DNA of 36,452 bases from DAISJD01 sp036821645 (GTDB taxonomy: Bacteria > Pseudomonadota > Alphaproteobacteria > ATCC43930 > CGMCC-115725). The notes under the pieces are model-generated. The model was given only the letters and a program-made list of their open reading frames with translations, did not search any database and was not told where the DNA came from. The stretch spans positions 1 to 36,452 of the forward strand of contig DAISJD010000019.1 in assembly GCA_036821645.1 (NCBI GenBank), written 5' to 3'. Positions 31,404 through 36,452 of the stretch are shown here, one piece after another (the first letter of the stretch is position 1; each line of letters opens with the position of its first letter). The translations under genes were made by a program, and so were the position numbers.

Positions 31404-32192
31404 TCAGATACTGGCAATGTAGCCGCCATCGACCCGGATGACGGACCCGGTGATATAGGCGGCGCGTTTGCTGGCGAGGAATGTCACCGTATCGGCATAT
31501 TCCTGCGGCGTTCCATAGCGCCCGACGGGGATCGACGCCGTACTCTCGGCGACCACGTCCGATAGGGCGCGGTTTTCCCGTTCGGCTTTTTTCCTATCGA
31601 GAAAATGGATTCGATCCGTCGCGATTCTGCCGGGCAGGACGATATTGCTGGTGATGCCGTCTGCGGCCACTTCACGGGCCAGTGTTTTCGACCAACCGAC
31701 CAGAGAGAGGCGCAACGTGTTGGACAAACCCAGATTAGGGATTGGCGCCACGACCCCCGACGAGGTCGAGGTGACGATGCGCCCCCACCGACGGGCGCGC
31801 ATGCCGGGCAGGATACGATCGGTGACGGCAATCACCGACAAGACCATCTCTTGAAAGGAACGATGCCAAAGGGCGGCATCCTGACCGGCAACCGGGGTCG
31901 GGGGCGGTCCACCCGTATTGTTGATGAGAATATCGATGCGACCGAAGGCCGCTTCGATCGCACAAATCCGGTCGGCACAGACGGAAAGATCGGCCAGATC
32001 CCATGACAGGGCCAAGGCCGTGCCGCCGATCGCCTGCACGGCAGCGGCGGTCCGTGCCGCAGCCTCGGCATCGATATCGCCGATGGCAACCGCCACCCCC
32101 TCTTGGGCAAGACCAAGGCTGATCGCGCGCCCCAACCCCCCGCCGCCGCCCAAAACCAGGGCCACCGTTCCCATGAGTCCGAGATCCACCAT
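31404..32192 (-). CDS. SDR-family oxidoreductase with atypical active site
   Basis: From ATG 32192 the product is 262 aa. The cofactor loop ALVLGGGGGLGRAISLGLAQ, the NNTGG strand and the closing GSVIRVDGGYIASI are normal for classical SDRs, and serines are present at 144/145. The catalytic YxxxK is not: aligned on the following GWSKTLAREV, the positions hold S157 and R161 (SNTLR). A divergent SDR branch with this LSNxLR-type segment exists, so this is probably inherited rather than damage, but normal dehydrogenase chemistry is doubtful. It is the first gene of the minus-strand cluster, divergent from the LysR gene. Confidence 0.85.
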   Translation of the reverse strand: MVDLGLMGTVALVLGGGGGLGRAISLGLAQEGVAVAIGDIDAEAAARTAAAVQAIGGTALALSWDLADLSVCADRICAIEAAFGRIDILINNTGGPPPTPVAGQDAALWHRSFQEMVLSVIAVTDRILPGMRARRWGRIVTSTSSGVVAPIPNLGLSNTLRLSLVGWSKTLAREVAADGITSNIVLPGRIATDRIHFLDRKKAERENRALSDVVAESTASIPVGRYGTPQEYADTVTFLASKRAAYITGSVIRVDGGYIASI

Positions 32193-32252
32193 ACGCTCCG
32201 ATCTTATTGTGACAAGGCGATGGTAGGGGGGGCTCATGATCAAAAAAAGATG

Positions 32253-32281
32253 GATTTTTATTGTATTAGACAGTAGAAAAA
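32253..32281. promoter_or_regulatory. Candidate LysR operator/divergent promoter region
   Basis: An imperfect dyad TTTTTATTGT-attag-ACAGTAGAAAAA, with core TGT-N5-ACA at 32262–32272, lies just upstream of the LysR-type gene and 60–90 bases upstream of the SDR gene. LysR proteins normally bind such a site in a divergent intergenic region. This is a by-eye match only. Confidence 0.35.
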
Positions 32282-32288
32282 CTTCACT

Positions 32289-33136
32289 ATGGAAACGCGC
32301 TTTCTCGAAAGTCTCATTGCCATTGTCGATAAAGGGTCCGTTGCCGAGGCGGCACGGTCGCTCAATGTGACGCCGACCGCCCTTGCCATGCGCATTCAGG
32401 CCCTCGAAGCCGAAATCGGCAGCAAACTCTTGGTGCGGGCGGGACGCACCCTCACCCCGACGCCGATCGGGGGGCGGGTCGTGGCGCGGGCGCGGGCGAT
32501 TTTACACGATATCCGGGGCCTGCGCGCCATCGCCATCGACGGCGAGGCCGCCGGGGAATTGCGGATCGGGGCGATTGAAACGGCCATGACCGGCTTGCTG
32601 CCGACATTGCTGAAACGGGCCTATCGCGATCTGCCGCGTCTCGATGTGTTCATCGAACCCGGCACGTCGCGCGATCTCTATCCGAAGGTTCTGGGCGGCG
32701 ACCTCGACGCGGCGATCCTGATCGAACCGGATTTCGCCCTGCCTAAAACCTGCGCTTGGCGCGTTTTGCGCGAGGATAGTCTCGTCATCATCGCCCCTGC
32801 CGACCTTCCGGCGGCCGATCCGCACGCGCTTTTGCGCACCGAACCGTTCTTGCGCTATGACCGTCATCAATGGGGGGGCGTCTTGCCGATACGTATCTGC
32901 GCCAAACGGGGATCCGGGTGCGCCAACGGTTCGAACTCGATTCCTTGGACGCGATCGCGGTCCTCGTCGATCAGGGATTGGGGATTTCCCTCGTCCCCGA
33001 TTGGCCCCCTCCTTGGCCCGAAGGATTGAGACTGCAAAAAATCCCGCTCGACGCCTGTACCCTGAAACGGCGCACCGGCGCCCTTTGGCTGCGGACGGCC
33101 GCAGGGGCCCATAATGTCCAGGCTTTTTTGGGCTGA
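32289..33136 (+). pseudogene. LysR-family regulator, frameshifted at a run of seven G
   Basis: The first frame (32289 to about 32872) encodes the LysR winged helix (FLESLIAIVDKGSVAEAARS … LNVTPTALAMRIQALEAEIG) and most of the effector domain up to FLRYDRHQW. The rest of the domain (GGRLADTYLRQTG … SLVPDWPPPWPEGLRL) is in the −1 frame and ends at 33136. The switch falls in GGGGGGG at 32872–32878. One extra G would give a continuous 282-aa protein of normal length. As written, the first frame runs on to 33029 with a foreign tail. The cause may be mutation, phase variation by G-run slippage, ribosomal slippage or a homopolymer sequencing error. It should control the divergent catabolic cluster. 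Confidence 0.85.
32872..32878 (+). repeat. G7 homopolymer at the LysR frameshift
   Basis: Seven consecutive G mark the exact point where the LysR-like coding sequence changes frame. Eight would restore the frame. Confidence 0.8.
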
Positions 33137-33140
33137 CGGG

Positions 33141-34124
33141 TCACGCGCTCAGGATTTTTGCGCGATAGGCTTCGGCAACCAAATCGTCGATCAGATCGTA
33201 GTCGGGTTCCGCCCGCAGGCTCGATTCAGCACTCGCCACAGCGATTGCCGCCAATAAACGTTCGATTTCGGCCGCCACCGCATCATACGCGCGCTCACCG
33301 CGTTTGATCGCCAGAATTTCTGCTGCATTGACGAGCGGAAAAACGATGCGACCGGTTTGAAACAGTTCGATCGCCTCTGTGCCGACCCGCACGGCATGGG
33401 AGAGGGCCTTCCAATCGACGCCCGCCTCGCCCGCCGCTTGGCTGGCCCGGTCGCCATAGGCTTGGAGCATCCGCTCCACGATCTCGCGGGCATTCTTGAT
33501 CGAACTCGTAAGCGGCATGGCCTTGCCGCAGAGAACCCAGTGACGCACGGCGGGCATAGCGTCGCCCGACCGTACCGCCGTCTCCATCGCCGCATGATCC
33601 GTCACGGCGCAGAACGCGACCAGATCCGCCTCGGCCACGCCCAATTTCGCCATCGCCCCATACCGCCCCTCAAGGTCGCGCACAAGGTCCGATCCGGCCC
33701 GTGCACTGGCAAGGCGCGATCCTTTGATGGCGTATTTATGCGCCTGCTGTTCGCAATAGCGCACGAAACCCATGGATTTGCGCGTGACCAGCCGGTCGCG
33801 ATGGGCCACGATCGTGCGCCAAAGGGGGGTGGGCGGGCACATCATCATCGCCTCCGGGGCGAACAGCATGTCGAGCGCCACCGTCTGACCGCCAGCCAAA
33901 AGCGAAAGATACCGATCGAGACTATAGGCCTCGCGATCCTCTTCGCCCGGTGCGTTTTTTCGTCCGAAACCATGATCCGTTTTCTGCGACACGCTGCCCC
34001 GGACGCGCTGCAACAGGATGTCCCGCGCCTCTGGAATATAGACCGCCCTGAAATCGAAGTCCGACTCTGGGCCGTTCGTCCCGAACAGGTGCGAGCCGTA
34101 CCGCATCTCAACAATGAGATCCAT
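33141..34124 (-). CDS. Predicted nucleotidyltransferase, RlaP (YcgL/PF10127) type
   Basis: From ATG 34124 this is a 327-aa protein with the polymerase-β-like nucleotidyltransferase core at its start: GSHLFGTNGPESDFDFRAVY contains the G10–S11 pair and metal ligands D22 and D24. Helical sequence with RYCEQQAHKYAIKGSRL follows. This matches the RlaP group, large 'minimal-type' transferases sometimes found beside RNA ligases, of unknown target. GGGAG lies nine bases ahead of the start. The start overlaps the end of the broken upstream gene by 17 bases, so the two were translationally coupled. It ends five bases from the frameshifted LysR gene (convergent). Confidence 0.82.
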   Translation of the reverse strand: MDLIVEMRYGSHLFGTNGPESDFDFRAVYIPEARDILLQRVRGSVSQKTDHGFGRKNAPGEEDREAYSLDRYLSLLAGGQTVALDMLFAPEAMMMCPPTPLWRTIVAHRDRLVTRKSMGFVRYCEQQAHKYAIKGSRLASARAGSDLVRDLEGRYGAMAKLGVAEADLVAFCAVTDHAAMETAVRSGDAMPAVRHWVLCGKAMPLTSSIKNAREIVERMLQAYGDRASQAAGEAGVDWKALSHAVRVGTEAIELFQTGRIVFPLVNAAEILAIKRGERAYDAVAAEIERLLAAIAVASAESSLRAEPDYDLIDDLVAEAYRAKILSA

Positions 34125-34491
34125 CTCCGTCGTCTCCCGTGCGGTTAAAGGATTGAATGACGGCAATCTCGCCGACGATCGCCGCGTTGAATGCCAGCAG
34201 GTCTTCGGCCGGAATCCAATATTCGAGATGGGCCGTGCCTCCGGCCACTTCGACGCAATAGGTGGCGAGATAATCGGCCCGGACTTAAAATCGGGTCACG
34301 AAACCCGATCCTGCCGTCGGCACGTTCCAATCGCGCACGATCTTGACCGCATATGCCTCGCATAAGACCGGATAGAAAATCGGCTGATCGGCAAGACGCG
34401 GCGGAAAGCAGCGCCAGCCGCTCGACCGGATCAGATCCAATTCTATCGGCCCGACTGGGGGATAGAGCGTCACGGTCGGCGGCATCGTCAT
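34108..34491 (-). pseudogene. Small conserved protein ('ADP-ribosylation/crystallin J1'-labelled type), in-frame TAA
   Basis: From ATG 34491 the frame reads PPTVTLYPPVGPIELDLIRS … FPPRLADQPIFYPVLCEAYA … DWNVPTAGSGFVTRF, then TAA at 34287–34285. It continues in the same frame with VRADYLATYCVEVAGG … AHLEYWIPAEDLLAFNAAIV to TGA at 34110–34108. Both parts are recognisably one protein of the small family often labelled ADP-ribosylation/crystallin J1 in databases. The expected residue at the stop is probably Glu, so a single GAA-to-TAA change would explain it. The full frame would be 127 codons and overlaps the start of the nucleotidyltransferase gene. The label says little about function. Confidence 0.75.
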
Positions 34492-34657
34492 GGGGCTTTC
34501 CTTTGCGCACGCGTTCATCAAGAGACGTGAAGGCATACCAAACCATAGTCCAGAACCGTACACAAGCGCATCGCCCCCTACCAATCGCGCAGACAATCGG
34601 GTATGTCAGGCGGCAATCGTCCCTCCCTTGCCTTGTCTGTTGAGGATTGACCGCGCC

Positions 34658-35647
34658 ATGCTTTGTCTCGTCACCGGTGCCACCGGATTTGTCGGCTCGG
34701 CCCTTGCCCGTCACTTGCTGGCGGCGGGACACACGGTTCGGGCGTTGGTGCGGCCCGGCAATGATCGGCGCAATGTGGCCGACCTGCCCGTTGCCTTGGT
34801 CGAGGGCAGTCTTGCCGACCCGGCCACCCTTGCGCCGGCCATGGATGGGGTCGAGGCCCTGTTCCATGTGGCGGCGGATTATCGGTTCTGGGTGCCGGAC
34901 CCCGCCGCCATGTTCCGCACCAATGTCGATGGGACCATCGCCCTGATGGCAGCGGCAGAGGCGGCTGGCGTGCGCCGCATCGTCTATACGTCCAGTGTCG
35001 CAACCCTGGGCCTCAATGCCGACGGCACGCCTGCGGACGAGACGACCCCCGTCTGCTACGCGGATATGATCAGCCCGTACAAACAATCGAAATTCAAGGC
35101 CGAGGCCGCCGTCACGCAGTTGGTGCGGGATCGGGGCCTGCCCGTCGTGATCGTCAATCCATCGACCCCGATCGGTCCGCGCGACATCAAGCCGACCCCC
35201 ACGGGTAAGATGATCGTCGATGCCGCCTCCGGGCGGATGCCGGCCTATGTCGATACCGGGCTCAATTTCGCCCATGTCGACGATGTTGCGGCGGGCCACG
35301 TTCTCGCCTTCGAGCGCGGCACCATCGGCGAGCGGTATATTCTGGGCGGCGAGAATCTGACCTTGGCCGAGATGCTGGGCCGCGTCTGTCCGATGAATGG
35401 CCGCAGCGCCCCCCGCATCCAAGTCCCGGCCGATTTGATCCTGCCCCTTGCCTATGGGGCCGAATGGGTCGCACGCCGCACGGGCCTCACCCCGTTCGTC
35501 ACCGTCGACGAGGTCAAGATCGCCAAGAAAAAGATGTTTTTTACCAGTGCCAAAGCCATCGATGCCCTGGGCTATCGGCCACGCCCGGTTGAATCGGCCT
35601 TTGCCGATGCCGTCTCTTGGTTCAAGGCGAACGGCTATATCCGCTAG
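34658..35647 (+). CDS. hpnA: Hopanoid-associated sugar epimerase HpnA
   Basis: From ATG 34658 this is a 329-aa extended SDR: NAD(P)-binding GATGFVG at 7–13, YxxxK at Y141–K145 (SPYKQSKFKAEA) and substrate segment VNPSTPIGPRDIKPTPTGKM, typical of HpnA. HpnA proteins are encoded with hopanoid biosynthesis genes and are thought to act on the sugar or ribose-derived side chain. The next gene, hpnC, 134 bases downstream on the same strand, confirms the setting. The frame is open to 34490, but that extension runs through the divergent promoter region and lacks family character. Confidence 0.92.
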   Translation: MLCLVTGATGFVGSALARHLLAAGHTVRALVRPGNDRRNVADLPVALVEGSLADPATLAPAMDGVEALFHVAADYRFWVPDPAAMFRTNVDGTIALMAAAEAAGVRRIVYTSSVATLGLNADGTPADETTPVCYADMISPYKQSKFKAEAAVTQLVRDRGLPVVIVNPSTPIGPRDIKPTPTGKMIVDAASGRMPAYVDTGLNFAHVDDVAAGHVLAFERGTIGERYILGGENLTLAEMLGRVCPMNGRSAPRIQVPADLILPLAYGAEWVARRTGLTPFVTVDEVKIAKKKMFFTSAKAIDALGYRPRPVESAFADAVSWFKANGYIR

Positions 35648-35781
35648 GGATCGGCGATGAGACGGCCCCGCATTCGGCACCCAGGCGGTAAAAAACCCCA
35701 TCCCTGTGCTGCATTTCCACGGGGGCTCGCGATGCTGGTAACGCTTGCTCCCGCCCGCTTAGTCGGGCAGAACAAACCCCT

Positions 35782-36452
35782 ATGAGCCAGTCTGCGAAAG
35801 ACCCACGGTCGATGACCCGTTCCACGACCCCACCCGATCCCGATCCGGTGGACTGCCTTGAGACACCCTCGGGCAAAGGAGCCGGTGACGAGAATTTTCC
35901 GGTCGGATCCTTTCTGATCCGGGCCGATCTGCGCCGCCACGTCCATGCCTATTATCACTTCGCCCGCATGGCGGACGACGTGGTCGATAATCCCGATTTG
36001 GATGGGCCGGAAAAAATCCGCCGCCTCACCGAAATGGGCGAGATATTGGCCGGTCGGATCGACGCAGAAGAAGCGATGCGCCGATCGCCCGCGTGCTGGC
36101 GTCTGCGGCTTTCGTTGAATGAAACCGGCGTCACCCCGCAGCATGGGCTCGACCTGTTGACCGCCTTCATTCAAGATGCGCGCAAGACCCGCTATGCCGA
36201 TTGGGATGAATTGATCGGCTATTGCCGATATTCGGCCGCCCCCGTCGGGCGCTATCTGCTCGATTTGCACGGGGTCGATGCTGCCTGCCGACCGGCCTCC
36301 GATGCCTTGTGCAATGCCCTGCAAATCATCAATCACCTCCAGGATTGCGGCAAAGATTACCTGACGCTCGACCGGGTCTATCTGCCCAGTACCCTGATGG
36401 ACAGGGCGGGGGTCCGGGTGCAGGATCTGGCCCGCCCCGCCCTATCCCCCGG
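35782..36452 (+). CDS. hpnC: Squalene synthase-like HpnC (5' part, runs off the window)
   Basis: The frame opens at ATG 35782 and is still open at the window end, giving the first 223 residues. After a Pro/Asp-rich start it shows ENFPVGSFLIRADLRRHVHA, the first acidic motif DDVVD (65–69) and the second QDCGKD (187–192, in NHLQDCGKDYLTLDRVYLP). These are the Mg-diphosphate-binding motifs of trans-isoprenyl diphosphate head-to-head synthases. HpnC, with HpnD and HpnE, makes squalene from two farnesyl diphosphates through hydroxysqualene; HpnC converts presqualene diphosphate to hydroxysqualene. hpnD and hpnE are expected just beyond the window. Confidence 0.93.
   Translation, partial: MSQSAKDPRSMTRSTTPPDPDPVDCLETPSGKGAGDENFPVGSFLIRADLRRHVHAYYHFARMADDVVDNPDLDGPEKIRRLTEMGEILAGRIDAEEAMRRSPACWRLRLSLNETGVTPQHGLDLLTAFIQDARKTRYADWDELIGYCRYSAAPVGRYLLDLHGVDAACRPASDALCNALQIINHLQDCGKDYLTLDRVYLPSTLMDRAGVRVQDLARPALSP

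Noticed and set aside
34145..35701. 518-codon open frame on the minus strand across hpnA
   Set aside because: Antisense to hpnA with low-complexity Gly/Arg/Asp content; it also runs through the broken small gene in a wrong frame.
1..36452. tRNA, rRNA, CRISPR arrays and complete insertion sequences
   Set aside because: None was found by eye on either strand; no transposase-like protein is encoded apart from the integrase stump.

Overview
The window reads as chromosome of a GC-rich alphaproteobacterium, most likely a Rhodospirillales relative. The support is the guaB–RsmB-type methyltransferase–GNAT–guaA order, an mlaEF–radA junction, hopanoid genes (hpnA, start of hpnC) and the general style of the proteins. 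The exact genus cannot be read from the sequence. No rRNA, tRNA or CRISPR array was seen.

Layout: (1) 1–2304, core genes on +: 3' end of mlaE, mlaF, radA. (2) About 2400–6864, a visibly AT-richer accessory block on the minus strand: a 505-aa protein of unknown function with an apparent ATT start, the C-terminal stump of a P4-type tyrosine integrase, and a 638-aa OLD-like ATPase/TOPRIM nuclease. It abuts the 3' end of guaA, a known island insertion site, and a 10-bp copy of the guaA end is found inside the block. (3) 6850–13433, core minus-strand genes: guaA, GNAT, rsmB-like, guaB, a secreted CE1/PHB-depolymerase-type esterase and a DUF167 protein. (4) 13680–18162: two similar membrane-anchored coiled-coil proteins of unknown function, a crotonase, a tiny motility-protein-like gene and a stand-alone molybdopterin oxidoreductase. 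(5) 18844–22048: emrA–emrB–marR drug-efflux operon. (6) 22069–25004 (minus): type III polyketide synthase, methyltransferase and flavin oxidoreductase, tightly packed like the phenolic-lipid srsABC genes of Streptomyces. (7) 25219–26665: two unknown genes, tail to tail; the second ends in a peptide resembling CheY-binding tails. (8) 27114–33136: a hydroxy-acid catabolic cluster (SDR, RraA-type aldolase, ACS-family transporter, D-tartrate-dehydratase-like enolase, DUF1932 dehydrogenase) with a divergent LysR regulator that is frameshifted in a run of seven G. (9) 33141–34491: RlaP-type nucleotidyltransferase and an upstream partner gene broken by an in-frame TAA. (10) 34658–end: hpnA and the first part of hpnC.

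The most interesting places are the guaA-linked defence-like block, the type III PKS operon with its AT-rich PKS gene, the unknown pair at 25219–26665, the twin coiled-coil pair at 13680–14776, and the hydroxy-acid cluster, whose SDR lacks the normal YxxxK and whose regulator may be switched off by a homopolymer slip.
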